From Paraburkholderia unamae (GTDB lineage Bacteria > Pseudomonadota > Gammaproteobacteria > Burkholderiales > Burkholderiaceae), in contig NZ_QLSU01000008.1 of the NCBI RefSeq assembly GCF_003268775.1, forward strand, positions 1 through 64,000: 64,000 bases of DNA, read 5' to 3'. Shown here in pieces: positions 25,174 through 35,086 of this stretch. Positions within the stretch are counted from its first letter, which is position 1, and each line of letters begins with the position of its first letter. The notes below the pieces were generated by a model. It did no database searches. It had not been told where the DNA came from and saw nothing but the letters and a program-made list of their open reading frames with translations. The translations under genes and the position numbers were made by a program.

Positions 25174-26448
25174 ATGAGCGACGTCCCGCAGGCGCAACCC
25201 GCGCCCCAGCCACCCGCTCCTCCACCGCCGCCCCCGCCTCCCGTGCCGCCCCCCCCGGCGCCGAAGCGCCGCAGCCGCGGCCCGCTGATTCTGGCTGTCG
25301 TCGTGATCGTGCTGATCGCGCTCGTGATCCTGCATATCGTGCGCAACAAGAAAACCGAGCACGGCGCCACGCCGCAGGTCGTCACCGTGGCTGCCGCCGC
25401 GCTCGGCCCCATGCCCGTCACGCTCAACGCGCTCGGCACGGTCACGCCCGTCGCCACGGTCACGGTGCTGCCGCAAATCAGCGGCTACCTGACCGAAGTG
25501 GGCTACAAGGAAGGCCAGGATGTCGTGAAGGGGCAGTTCCTCGCGCAGATCGACCCGCGCCAGTACGAGATCAGCAAGGAACAGGCGCTCGCGCAACTCG
25601 CGAAGGACCAGGCCCTTCTCGCCCAGGCCCGCGCCGACCTCGCGCGCTATACGCAGTTGAACGAGAAGCGGTCGATCGCCGAGCAGACCTACACCGACCA
25701 GCGTTTCCTCGTCCAGCAGTACGAAGCCGCCGTGAAGGCCGACATGGCCAACGTCAGGCTGTTCGAGCTCGACCTCATCTATTGCCGCATCACCGCGCCG
25801 GTCTCGGGCCGCGTGGGCCTGCGGCTCGTCGACCCGGGCAATTACGTGACCTCGTCGAGTTCCACGGGCATTGCCGTCATCACGACGATGAAGCCCACCA
25901 CCGTGCAGTTCGCCATCCCGCAAACCTCGCTCGGCAGCGTGCTGGAACGCGTGAATGCGGGCGCGAAGCTGCCGATCACCGTCTTCAGCAGCGACAACAC
26001 GCGCCAGCTCGCCACCGGCACGCTGTTCGCGCTCAGCAACCAGATGGCCACCGCCACCGGCACGGTCACGCTGCGCGCGAGCGTGCCCAACGACGACGAA
26101 GCGCTCTTTCCCAATGAGTTCGTCAACGTGAAGCTGCTCGTCGACACCATGCAGAGCGCCGTGCTCGTGCCCACGCCCGCCGTGCAAACCGGCGCGCCCG
26201 GCGACTATGTGTACCTCGTGAACGCCGACAACACCGTGTCGGTCCACAAGGTCACGCTCGGGCCGAGCGACGGCCGGCACACGGTGATCGTCTCGGGCTT
26301 GCAGGCGGGCCAGCGCGTCGTGACCGACGGGCTCGACCGCCTGAACGACGGCGCGAAGATCCAGCCCGCCGCCGCGCGCCCCGCCGCTCAGGCGGGCGCG
26401 GCCAGCGGCGCGGGCGGCAAGCGCGCCGCCGCATCGCAAGCCGGTTAA
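25174..26448 (+). CDS. mdtA: RND efflux membrane-fusion (adaptor) protein, MdtA-like
   Basis: A 424-residue periplasmic adaptor anchored by one N-terminal membrane helix (about 40-57). Before the helix is a cytoplasmic tail with a long proline tract (about 10-31) ending KRRSRG. The barrel-sandwich/hairpin region shows ALGTVTPVATVTVLPQISGYL and GQDVVKGQFLAQIDPRQYE, standard for the HlyD/AcrA family. The C terminus is Ala/Gly-rich. ATG 25174 follows GGAGG. It is the first gene of a four-gene operon and would link the two pumps to the outer-membrane factor. The proline tract is unusual for MdtA. Confidence 0.88.
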   Translation: MSDVPQAQPAPQPPAPPPPPPPPVPPPPAPKRRSRGPLILAVVVIVLIALVILHIVRNKKTEHGATPQVVTVAAAALGPMPVTLNALGTVTPVATVTVLPQISGYLTEVGYKEGQDVVKGQFLAQIDPRQYEISKEQALAQLAKDQALLAQARADLARYTQLNEKRSIAEQTYTDQRFLVQQYEAAVKADMANVRLFELDLIYCRITAPVSGRVGLRLVDPGNYVTSSSSTGIAVITTMKPTTVQFAIPQTSLGSVLERVNAGAKLPITVFSSDNTRQLATGTLFALSNQMATATGTVTLRASVPNDDEALFPNEFVNVKLLVDTMQSAVLVPTPAVQTGAPGDYVYLVNADNTVSVHKVTLGPSDGRHTVIVSGLQAGQRVVTDGLDRLNDGAKIQPAAARPAAQAGAASGAGGKRAAASQAG

Positions 26449-26466
26449 GCCGCGGACCACGCGCCG

Positions 26467-29400
26467 ATGAATATTTCGCGTCTTTTCATCCTGCGGCCGG
26501 TCGCGACTTCGCTGTTGATGATCGCGATGGTGCTGGTCGGCCTCGTGGCGATGAAGTTCCTGCCGGTCTCCTCGCTGCCCGCGGTGGATTACCCCACCAT
26601 CCAGGTGCAGACCTTCTATCCGGGCGCGAGCCCGAACGTGATGGCGACCACCGTCACCGCGCCGCTCGAAGTGCAGCTTGGAGAAATACCGGGCTTGCAG
26701 CAGATGATCTCGTACAGCTCCGAGGGCGCCTCGGTCATCACGCTGCAATTCGATCTTTCGCTGAGCCTCGACGTCGCCGAGCAGAACGTGCAGCAGGCCA
26801 TCAACGCGGCCAACAGCTTCCTGCCGAGCGGCCTGCCCGCGCCGCCGACCTACGCCAAGGTCAACCCGGCCGACCAGCCCATTCTCACGCTCGCGGTCAC
26901 TTCGAAGTCGATGTCGCTCACGCAGTTGCAGGACGCGGCCAACAACCGTCTCGCCACCAAGATTTCCGAAGTGCCGGGCGTGGGTCTCGTCACCACGGCG
27001 GGCGGCAACGTGCCCGCCGTGCGCGTGGAGGCCGACCCGCACAAGCTCGCCGCCTACGGCCTGAATCTCGACGACTTGCGCACGCTGCTCGCCAACGTCA
27101 ACGTGAGCAACCCGAAGGGCAACTTCGACGGCCCCGAGCTCAACTACACGATCAATTCCAACGACCAGATCTCGGACCCCAGGGACTACGAAGACACAGT
27201 CATCGCCTATCAAAACGGCTCGCCCGTGTTCATGCGCGACGTGGCGCGCGTTTCCACGGCGGCGCAGGACGTGGAGCGCGGCGCCTGGTACAACAAGGCG
27301 CCCGCGATCGTGCTGAACGTGCAGCGCCAGCCGGGCGCGAACGTGATCGCCACCGTCAACCAGATCATGCGGCAACTGCCGCAGCTCGAATCGACGCTGC
27401 CCGCCGGCATGCAGGTCACAGTGGTGTCGAACAGCGTGGGCGTGATCAAGGCTTCGGTGAGCGACGCGGCGTTCGAACTCGTGCTCGCCGTGGCGCTCGT
27501 GGTGGCCGTGATCTTCGTGTTCCTGCGCAACCTGCCCGCCACCATCATTCCGAGCATTTCGGTGCCGGTTTCGCTCATTGGCACGCTCGCGGTCATGTAC
27601 GAGCTGGGCTACTCGATCGACAACCTCTCGCTCATGGCGCTCATCATCGCCACGGGTTTCGTGGTGGACGACTCGATCGTGATGATCGAAAACATCGTGC
27701 GCTACCTGGAGGAAGGCGACAAACCTTTGCAGGCGGCGCTCAAAGGCGCGGGGCAAATCGGTTTCACGATTCTTTCGCTGACCATTTCGCTCATCGCCGT
27801 GCTGATTCCGCTGCTTTTCATGGGCGGCGTGATCGGGCGCCTCTTCAGCGAGTTCGCGGTCACGCTCGCCGTGACCATCGTGCTCTCCGCCGTGGTCTCG
27901 CTCACCGTGGTGCCGATGATGTGCGCGCGCATCCTGCGCGCCCAGGCCGAGCGCCACCCGAGCCGCTTCGAGCGCTTCAGCGAAGGGCTTTTCGACAAGA
28001 CGCTCAATGCCTACGAGCGCGGCCTGCGCTGGGTGCTCGACCACCAGACGCTCACGCTCATCGTGGCCGTGATTACCGTGGTGCTCACCGGCCTGCTCTA
28101 CGTCGTGATCCCCAAGGGCCTCTTTCCCGTGCAGGACGTGGGCGTGCTGCAAGGCATCAGCGTGGCCGACAATTCCATCTCGTACAGCGCGATGGTGCAG
28201 CGCCAGGCCGCGCTCGCCGAGGAAATTCTCAAGGACCCCGATGTGGTTTCGCTCACCTCGTACGTGGGCATCGACGGCATCAACAACACGCTCAACAACG
28301 GGCGCTTCCTCATCAACCTGAAGCCGCACGACGACCGCTCCGAAACCGCCGACGAGATCGGCAGGCGCATCCAGCAGTCGGTGGCAAAGGTGGCGGGCAT
28401 CCGGCTTTACGTGCAGCCCGAGCAGGACCTCACGCTCGACACCACGGTTTCGCGCAACCAGTACAACTTCGTGCTGCGCGGGCCGAGCCAGGAAGCGTTC
28501 CAGCAATACGTGCCCGCGCTGATCGCGCGCATGAAGCAGATTGCGTCGATCCGCGACGTCACGAGCGACCTCAACACGGACGGCCTGTCCGTGAACGTCG
28601 AAGTGAACCGCCAGCTCGCGGCGCGCTACGGCATCACGGCGGCGACCATCGACAACGCGCTGTACGACGCGCTCGGCCAGCGCATCGTTTCGACCATCTT
28701 CCAGCAGTCGGACCAGTACCGCGTAATTCTCGTGGCCAAGCCCGAGTCGCTGCCCACGGTCGAGTCGATCGGCGACCTCTATCTGCCGAGCCAGACAAGC
28801 AGCGAAGGCCAGGTGCCGCTCAAGGGCATTGCGAAGATCAGCATCACGCGCTCGCCGCTCATGATCAGCCACCTCGCGCAGTTCCCGTCCGTCACGATCT
28901 CGTTCAATCTCGCCGATGGCGCCTCGCTTTCCGCCGCCGTGCGCGACGTGCGCAAGGCGGAGGCGGCCGTGAACCTGCCGCCCTCGATCACCTCGTCGTT
29001 CCAGGGCGCGGCGCAGGCGTTCGAGGACTCGCTCTCGAGCGAGGTGTATTTGCTGATCGCGGCGCTGGTGGCCGTGTATATCGTGCTGGGCGTGCTCTAC
29101 GAGAGCTATGTGCACCCGGTCACGATTCTCTCCACGCTGCCTTCGGCGGGCATTGGCGCGCTGCTCGCGCTGATGATCGCGGGCAAGGACCTGGACGTGA
29201 TCGGCATCATCGGCATCGTGCTGCTGATCGGCATCGTCAAGAAGAACGCCATCATGATGGTGGACTTCGCGCTCGAAGCCGAACGCGTGCACGGCAAGCC
29301 GGCGCGCGAGGCGATTTTCGAGGCGTCGCTGCTGCGTTTCCGGCCGATTCTCATGACCACGCTCGCGGCCATGCTCGGCGCGCTGCCCATGCTGCTCGGC

Positions 29401-29610
29401 AGCGGCACGGGTTCCGAACTGCGCCGCCCGCTGGGTCTTGCGATTATCGGCGGCCTCACGCTCTCGCAGATGCTCACGCTCTTCACGACGCCCGTGATCT
29501 ATCTGTTCTTCGACCGCCTCGCGGAACGCTTCGGCCGCAAGCGCAAGCCTGAAGACGACACGGACAGCGGCGGCAGCAGCGCGCCACCCGCGCCCGAGGG
29601 CTCGCCGTGA
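26467..29610 (+). CDS. mdtB: RND efflux pump subunit, MdtB-like
   Basis: A 1047-residue inner-membrane proton-driven pump of the HAE1 family, about the usual length. It begins MNISRLFILRPVATSLLMI with the first transmembrane helix, has the periplasmic porter segments, and carries the proton-relay Asp pair in helix 4: IATGFVVDDSIVMIENIV. It ends in a hydrophilic tail rich in Asp and Ser. The gene starts 18 bases after mdtA with no strong ribosome-binding site and ends overlapping mdtC by 4 bases (GTGA). With mdtC it should form a mixed trimer, as in E. coli MdtBC, exporting drugs, bile salts or metal-linked compounds. Confidence 0.92.
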   Translation: MNISRLFILRPVATSLLMIAMVLVGLVAMKFLPVSSLPAVDYPTIQVQTFYPGASPNVMATTVTAPLEVQLGEIPGLQQMISYSSEGASVITLQFDLSLSLDVAEQNVQQAINAANSFLPSGLPAPPTYAKVNPADQPILTLAVTSKSMSLTQLQDAANNRLATKISEVPGVGLVTTAGGNVPAVRVEADPHKLAAYGLNLDDLRTLLANVNVSNPKGNFDGPELNYTINSNDQISDPRDYEDTVIAYQNGSPVFMRDVARVSTAAQDVERGAWYNKAPAIVLNVQRQPGANVIATVNQIMRQLPQLESTLPAGMQVTVVSNSVGVIKASVSDAAFELVLAVALVVAVIFVFLRNLPATIIPSISVPVSLIGTLAVMYELGYSIDNLSLMALIIATGFVVDDSIVMIENIVRYLEEGDKPLQAALKGAGQIGFTILSLTISLIAVLIPLLFMGGVIGRLFSEFAVTLAVTIVLSAVVSLTVVPMMCARILRAQAERHPSRFERFSEGLFDKTLNAYERGLRWVLDHQTLTLIVAVITVVLTGLLYVVIPKGLFPVQDVGVLQGISVADNSISYSAMVQRQAALAEEILKDPDVVSLTSYVGIDGINNTLNNGRFLINLKPHDDRSETADEIGRRIQQSVAKVAGIRLYVQPEQDLTLDTTVSRNQYNFVLRGPSQEAFQQYVPALIARMKQIASIRDVTSDLNTDGLSVNVEVNRQLAARYGITAATIDNALYDALGQRIVSTIFQQSDQYRVILVAKPESLPTVESIGDLYLPSQTSSEGQVPLKGIAKISITRSPLMISHLAQFPSVTISFNLADGASLSAAVRDVRKAEAAVNLPPSITSSFQGAAQAFEDSLSSEVYLLIAALVAVYIVLGVLYESYVHPVTILSTLPSAGIGALLALMIAGKDLDVIGIIGIVLLIGIVKKNAIMMVDFALEAERVHGKPAREAIFEASLLRFRPILMTTLAAMLGALPMLLGSGTGSELRRPLGLAIIGGLTLSQMLTLFTTPVIYLFFDRLAERFGRKRKPEDDTDSGGSSAPPAPEGSP

Positions 29611-32600
29611 ACCTCTCGGCGCTCTTCATCCGGCGGCCGGTCGCGACTTCGCTACTCGCGATCGCGATCCTCATTTCTGGGATGCTGGCCTTTTTCCGGC
29701 TGCCGGTGGCGCCGCTGCCCAACATCGCCTATCCGGTAATCGTGGTGCAGGCCAACATGGCGGGCGCGAGCCCGGACATCATGGCGTCCACCGTGGCCGA
29801 GCCGCTGGAGCGCCGTCTTGGCACCATCGCCGATGTGAGCCAGCTCACGTCGATCAGCAATACGGGTTCTTCGCTTATCGTGGTCGTGTTCGGCCTGAAC
29901 CGCGACATCAACGGCGCGGCGCGCGACGTGGAAGCGGCCATTCAGGCCGCGCGTGCCGACCTGCCCACCACCCTGCGCAGCAACCCGACCTACCGCCAGT
30001 ACAACCCTGCGAGCGCGCCGATCATGGTGCTCGCGCTCACCTCGGACACGCTCACCAAGGCGCAGCTTTACGATTCCGCCGATTCGGTCATCATGCAGCA
30101 ACTCTCGCAGGTGGACGGCGTGGGCCAGATCACGCTGGGCGGCGGCGCGCTGCCTTCGGTGCGCGTGGAACTGGAGCCGGGCAAGCTCAACAGCTACGGC
30201 ATCGGTCTCGAAGACGTGCGCGCGGCCATTGGCGCGGCCAACGCGAACAGCGCGAAAGGCCATATCGACCAGGGCGAGCAGCGCTACCAGGTGCTCTCGA
30301 ACGACCAGATCAGCAAGGCCGCGCCGTTTCGCGACGTGGTGATCGCCTATCGCGAAGGCGCGCCCGTGTTCCTGCGCGATGTGGCCTCGGTCATCGACTC
30401 CAACGAAAACATCCGCAACGCGGGCCTCTACAACGGCAAGTCGGCCGTGCTAGTGATCGTCTACCCGATGCCGGGCAGCAACGTCGTCAAGACCGTGCAG
30501 CAGATCCGCGCGCGCCTGCCCTCCATCGAAGCCGCGCTGCCCGCCACGATCAAGGTGAACGTGGCGATCGACCGCTCCGAGTCCGTGCGCGCCTCCGTGG
30601 CCGATACCGAGCGCACCCTCTTCATCGCCGTGCTGCTCGTGATCGGCGTGGTGTTCATCTTCCTGCTCTCGCCGCGCGCCACGCTCATTCCGGCCGTGGC
30701 GCTGCCGCTTTCCATCGTGGGCACGTTCGGTCCCATGTACCTGCTCGGCTACAGCATCGACAACCTCTCGCTCATGGCGCTCACCATCGGCACCGGCTTC
30801 GTGGTGGACGACGCCGTGGTGGTGCTGGAAAACATCGTGCGCCATATCGAGGCGGGCATGGAGCCGAAGGAGGCGGCGCTCAAAGGCGCGGGCGAAGTGG
30901 GCTTCACGGTGCTGTCCATGAGCCTTTCGCTCATCGCCGTGTTCCTGCCCATTCTGCTGATGCCCGGCATCGTGGGCCTGCTCTTTCACGAGTTCGCGAT
31001 GACGCTCTCCATCGCGATCCTCATCTCGCTCGTGATCTCGCTCACGGTCACGCCCACCATGTGCGCCTACGTGCTCAAGCGCGAGGTGCTGCATCGCCAG
31101 CCGTCGCGCGCGGCCGTGTGGATCGACGCGCAGTTCGAGCGCTTCAAGCAGTTCTATTCGCGCACGCTCGACGTCGCGCTCAACCACGCGCGCCTCACGA
31201 TCTTCATCCTGTTCGCGCTGCTCGTGGGCAATGTGTTTCTCGCGCGGCTGCTTTCGGGCACCTTCTTCCCCGAGCAGGACACGGGCATCCTGATCGGGCA
31301 GATCATCGCGGACCAGAGCATTTCGTTTACGGCGATGGAAAAGAAGCTCGCGCAGTTGCAGGCCATCGTGAAGGCCGACCCCGCCGTGGAGTCGGTGGCG
31401 GGCTTCACGGGCGGACGCGCGCTCAATTCGGCCACGGTGTTCGTCGAACTGAAGCCGCTTGCCGAGCGGCGCCTTTCGGCCACCGAGGTCGTGAACCGCC
31501 TGCGTCCCAAGCTCAATGCCGTTTCGGGCGCGCGCCTGTTCATGCAGGCGCAGCAGGACCTGCAAATCGGCGGGCGGCAGTCGGCGGCGGAATACCAGTA
31601 CACGCTCACGAGCGACGACGCCGACGCCCTCTTCACCTGGGTGCCGCGCCTCGTGGACGAGCTGAACAAGCACCACGACCAGATGACGGACGTGAATTCG
31701 GACCTCCAGCAAAATGGTCTGGAGGCCTACATGACGGTGGAGCGCGCCACGGCCAAGCGCTATGGGTTCGACCCGAACCAGATCGACAGCGTGCTCTACG
31801 ACGCCTTCGGCCAGCGCACTGTTTCGACCATCTACAACGCGATCAACCAGTATTTCGTCGTGATGGAAGTGGCCCCGCAGTACTGGCAGTTTCCGCAGTC
31901 GTTCCAGGACATCTGGCTGAGCACGGCCGCGGGCAATGCGAGCGGCGCTGCGCAAACGCAAATGCCGTCAAGCGTCATCTCGGGCGTCACGCCCTTCACG
32001 GCCGTGACCACCGCCGGCAACGCGTCGAGCAGCACCAACGCCCGCAACGCCAACGCCGTGGCCAACCAGCAGAACAACTCGATCGCGAACAGCAAGGGCG
32101 GCAGCTCCAGCGGCAGCGCGGACAGCACGGCCGCCGAAACAATGGTGCCGCTCATGGCGCTCATGAACTGGAAAACCCGCCATACGGCCACCCAGGTCAA
32201 TCACCAGGGCACGGAAGTGGCGGGCACGATCTCGTTCAACCTGCCCAAGGGCGGCTCGCTTTCGGAGGCCGGCAAGATCATCGAACAGGCCGAGCGCGAC
32301 ATCGGCATGCCGGCGTCCATTCACGGCGAGTTCGCGGGCGCGGCGCAGGCCTACGCGCAGTCCATGGGCGTCGTGCCGCTGCTCATTCTCGCGGCGCTGG
32401 GCGTGGTGTACATCGTGCTGGGCGTGCTCTACGAAAACACCATCCACCCGCTTACGATCCTCTCGACGCTGCCCTCCGCCGGCATCGGCGCGACGCTCGC
32501 CATGCTGATCTTCGGCACGCCGTTCTCCGTGATCGCGATGATCGGCATCATCCTGCTGATCGGTATCGTGAAGAAGAACGGCATCATGATGGTCGACGTG

Positions 32601-32921
32601 GCGATCCAGTTGCAGCGCCACGACAACATGGACGCGCGCAGCGCGATTCACGAAGCCGCCGTGGTGCGGCTGCGCCCGATCATGATGACCACCTTCGCGG
32701 CCGTGCTCGGCGCGGTGCCGCTCGCCATCGGCATCGGCCAGGGCGCGTCGTTGCGCCAGCCGCTCGGCGTGACCGTGATGGGCGGCCTGATCCTGAGCCA
32801 GGTCTTTACGCTGTACACCACACCCGTGATTTATCTGTTCCTCGACCGCCTGCGCGCGCGCGTGTCGCGCTGGACCGCTCGCCTGCCGTGGAATCGCCAG
32901 GCCGATGAGAGCGCATCATGA
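29607..32921 (+). CDS. mdtC: RND efflux pump subunit, MdtC-like, with Asn/Ser-rich insert
   Basis: A 1104-residue RND pump, about 75 residues longer than typical MdtC. The start codon is GTG, embedded in the mdtB stop. Helix 4 has GTGFVVDDAVVVLENIV with the proton-relay Asp pair. The extra length is explained by a low-complexity stretch at about residues 774-843, rich in Asn, Ser, Ala and Thr, placed in the second periplasmic loop between the docking and porter parts. Codon use there looks like the rest of the gene. The pumps are clearly different from each other, which supports the MdtB/MdtC assignment. Confidence 0.9.
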   Translation: MNLSALFIRRPVATSLLAIAILISGMLAFFRLPVAPLPNIAYPVIVVQANMAGASPDIMASTVAEPLERRLGTIADVSQLTSISNTGSSLIVVVFGLNRDINGAARDVEAAIQAARADLPTTLRSNPTYRQYNPASAPIMVLALTSDTLTKAQLYDSADSVIMQQLSQVDGVGQITLGGGALPSVRVELEPGKLNSYGIGLEDVRAAIGAANANSAKGHIDQGEQRYQVLSNDQISKAAPFRDVVIAYREGAPVFLRDVASVIDSNENIRNAGLYNGKSAVLVIVYPMPGSNVVKTVQQIRARLPSIEAALPATIKVNVAIDRSESVRASVADTERTLFIAVLLVIGVVFIFLLSPRATLIPAVALPLSIVGTFGPMYLLGYSIDNLSLMALTIGTGFVVDDAVVVLENIVRHIEAGMEPKEAALKGAGEVGFTVLSMSLSLIAVFLPILLMPGIVGLLFHEFAMTLSIAILISLVISLTVTPTMCAYVLKREVLHRQPSRAAVWIDAQFERFKQFYSRTLDVALNHARLTIFILFALLVGNVFLARLLSGTFFPEQDTGILIGQIIADQSISFTAMEKKLAQLQAIVKADPAVESVAGFTGGRALNSATVFVELKPLAERRLSATEVVNRLRPKLNAVSGARLFMQAQQDLQIGGRQSAAEYQYTLTSDDADALFTWVPRLVDELNKHHDQMTDVNSDLQQNGLEAYMTVERATAKRYGFDPNQIDSVLYDAFGQRTVSTIYNAINQYFVVMEVAPQYWQFPQSFQDIWLSTAAGNASGAAQTQMPSSVISGVTPFTAVTTAGNASSSTNARNANAVANQQNNSIANSKGGSSSGSADSTAAETMVPLMALMNWKTRHTATQVNHQGTEVAGTISFNLPKGGSLSEAGKIIEQAERDIGMPASIHGEFAGAAQAYAQSMGVVPLLILAALGVVYIVLGVLYENTIHPLTILSTLPSAGIGATLAMLIFGTPFSVIAMIGIILLIGIVKKNGIMMVDVAIQLQRHDNMDARSAIHEAAVVRLRPIMMTTFAAVLGAVPLAIGIGQGASLRQPLGVTVMGGLILSQVFTLYTTPVIYLFLDRLRARVSRWTARLPWNRQADESAS

Positions 32922-34561
32922 TGAAGACCCGCCTAACCCGATCGCTCACGCGTGCCGTCACGCGAACGTTTGTGCCCCCTGCTTCGCGTGCGTCGACGCT
33001 CGCACCGCTTGCTGCCCCGCTTGTCGCCCCGCTTGCCGCCACGCTGCTGCTCGCGGGCTGCATGGTCGGGCCGGACTACCATCGCCCGCAGGTGGCGGTG
33101 CCCACCACGTGGAAGGAACTGCCCGGCTGGACCCAGGCCGAGCCCGAAGCCGCGCAAGGCCCCAAAGGCGAATGGTGGGCCGCCTTCCAGGACCCGCTGC
33201 TCGACGAACTGGAGCCGCTCGTGGCCGTGTCGAACCAGAGCGTGCGGCAAAGCTATGCGAATTACCAGGAGGCGCTGGCCGAAGTGCGCGTGGCGCGCGC
33301 GAGCCTCTTCCCGACCATCGGCATCACCGGCTCCGCCGCGCGCGAGCGTTCCTCAACGGGCACGCTCAGCAGCGTGAGCAGCATCACGTCCACGCCGAGC
33401 GGCGCGCGCATCGTCAACGGCGGCACGCTGGAGGCCAACGCGAGCTGGGACATCGACCTCTGGGGCCAGGTGCGCCGCCAGATCGAGGAGCAGTCGGCCA
33501 CGGCGCAGGCAAGCGAGGCCACGCTCGCCAATGCTACGTTGTCCGAACAGATCGCGCTCGCCAACGCCGTGATCGACCTGCGCGTGACCGACGCCGACAT
33601 CGACCTGCTCACGCATACCGTGCAGGCGTACACGGACTTCCTGCGCGTGGTGGCCGACCAGGACAGCGCGGGCACCGTGGCGCCCTCCGACCTCATTTCC
33701 GCGCGCACGCAACTCGAAACCGCGCGGGCCAACCTCATCGCACTGGGTGTGGCGCGCGCGCAGTACGAGCACGCCATTGCGGTGCTCGTGGGTCGCAATC
33801 CCGAAGACGTCACGATCGCGCACAGCGCGAAACTGCCCACCCTGCCCGCGATCCCCACGGGCGTGCCCTCCACGCTGCTGCAACGCCGCCCCGACATCGC
33901 GACCGCCGAGCGCCAGATGGCATCGGCCAATGCGGCGATCGGCGTGGCGGTGGCCGCGTACTATCCCGCGATCTCGCTCACGGCGCTCGACGGCTTCACG
34001 CAGTCGCCGCTATCGGGCCTGCTGCATATGAGCAACTATGTATGGTCGCTCGGCGCGAGCGCGACGCAGACGCTCTTCGACGGCGGCCAGCGCAGCGGCC
34101 AGGTGGCGGCCGCGCGCGCGAGCTACGACGCGGCGGTGGCGAACTATCGCGGCACCGTGCTCACCGCATTCCAGGGCGTGGAAAACGATCTCTCGGGGCT
34201 GCGCATTCTCGCGCAGCAGGCCGAAGTGCTCGACTCCGCCGTGCGCGACGCCACACGCGGCGCACAGATCGCGCAGAACGAGTACGAAGCGGGCACCGTG
34301 GACTACACAACGGTCGCAACGGCCCTCGCCACGCAGTTGACCAATCAGCAGAGCGCGCTCAACGTGCAACAGCAGCGCCTGCTGGATACGGCTTCGCTGA
34401 TCGGCGATCTGGGTGGCGGCTGGTCCGGCGAACTGCACGACGCGCAACATCCGGCGCGCGCGGCCGCGAGCGCTTCGGACGCTGCCGCTAGCGGCACGAG
34501 CGCGAATCATTCGGCAAGCGTCGAGGCCAATCAGCCGCACAACGCCGCCGTCAGTCCCTGA
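32918..34561 (+). CDS. Outer-membrane efflux lipoprotein, NodT family
   Basis: A 547-residue TolC-like channel. The lipobox LLLAGC puts the acylated Cys at residue 48, after an unusually long, basic N-terminal region. MVGPDYHRPQV directly follows, the standard start of the mature NodT-family proteins (OprM-type). Two OEP repeats follow; the LLQRRPDIATAERQMASANAAIGVA segment is diagnostic. A Ser/Ala/His-rich tail follows. The ATG overlaps the mdtC stop (ATGA), so it is coupled to the pump genes. ATG codons at 32918 and 32921 are adjacent. It completes the tripartite system. Confidence 0.92.
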   Translation: MMKTRLTRSLTRAVTRTFVPPASRASTLAPLAAPLVAPLAATLLLAGCMVGPDYHRPQVAVPTTWKELPGWTQAEPEAAQGPKGEWWAAFQDPLLDELEPLVAVSNQSVRQSYANYQEALAEVRVARASLFPTIGITGSAARERSSTGTLSSVSSITSTPSGARIVNGGTLEANASWDIDLWGQVRRQIEEQSATAQASEATLANATLSEQIALANAVIDLRVTDADIDLLTHTVQAYTDFLRVVADQDSAGTVAPSDLISARTQLETARANLIALGVARAQYEHAIAVLVGRNPEDVTIAHSAKLPTLPAIPTGVPSTLLQRRPDIATAERQMASANAAIGVAVAAYYPAISLTALDGFTQSPLSGLLHMSNYVWSLGASATQTLFDGGQRSGQVAAARASYDAAVANYRGTVLTAFQGVENDLSGLRILAQQAEVLDSAVRDATRGAQIAQNEYEAGTVDYTTVATALATQLTNQQSALNVQQQRLLDTASLIGDLGGGWSGELHDAQHPARAAASASDAAASGTSANHSASVEANQPHNAAVSP

Positions 34562-34618
34562 TCAGTTGCACCGATCGCGCCGGCGCGGCTGCACCGTGCC
34601 GCGTAGAGAGAAGCCGCG

Positions 34619-35065
34619 CTACGCGCGCGGCTTGGTTTCCGTAACGGGCATGGCCGAGGCCGGCAAGCCGAACACGGAATCGAAGATCAGGTTGTAGACA
34701 TACGCGTAGACGAGAAAGAACATCGAAAGGCCGATGTCCATCAGGAACGATTCGAGCAAGGACACGCGCAAGGTGAGCGCGATCATCGGCACGAGGAACA
34801 CCATGAGGCCGGCCTCGAAGCCGACCGCATGCGCGATGCGGCGCGCCACGCTGCGCCCGCGTTTGGCCTGGCGGGCCTCCCAGCGCTCGAACAGCATGTT
34901 GTAGACGAAGTTCCAGCCCACCGCGATCAGCGACGAGAACACGGCGGCCGCGCCCGCGCGATCCATGCCGCTGCCCGAGAGCGAGGCGAAACTCGTGCTC
35001 GTGATGAAAAGCGCGAGGCCCTCGAACAGCGTGACGTAGACGATCCGGCGTTTGATGCCCTGCAT
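34619..35065 (-). CDS. PACE-family (AceI-like) multidrug efflux protein
   Basis: A 148-residue inner-membrane protein with four hydrophobic helices arranged as two tandem bacterial-transmembrane-pair domains. The paired motifs AVGWNFVYNMLFERWE and VYAYVYNLIFDSVFG are characteristic of PACE proteins such as AceI, which export chlorhexidine, acriflavine and natural polyamines. ATG 35065 starts MQGIKRRIVYVTLFEG, the usual start of the family. It is convergent with the RND operon and 21 bases after the nitroreductase gene on the same strand, so they may share a transcript. An 8-bp stem, AAGCCGCG/CGCGGCTT (34611-34633), overlaps its stop. Confidence 0.88.
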   Translation of the reverse strand: MQGIKRRIVYVTLFEGLALFITSTSFASLSGSGMDRAGAAAVFSSLIAVGWNFVYNMLFERWEARQAKRGRSVARRIAHAVGFEAGLMVFLVPMIALTLRVSLLESFLMDIGLSMFFLVYAYVYNLIFDSVFGLPASAMPVTETKPRA

Positions 35066-35086
35066 GGACTCGCGCCCTCGCGAAAA

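Noticed and set aside
24886..29292. A 1468-codon open frame on the minus strand over mdtA-mdtB
   Set aside because: It is antisense to two clear efflux genes, has His/Arg/Asp-rich composition typical of GC-driven antisense frames, and no recognisable domain.
30450..31961. 503-codon frame antisense to mdtC
   Set aside because: Antisense shadow; composition as for other GC-driven frames.
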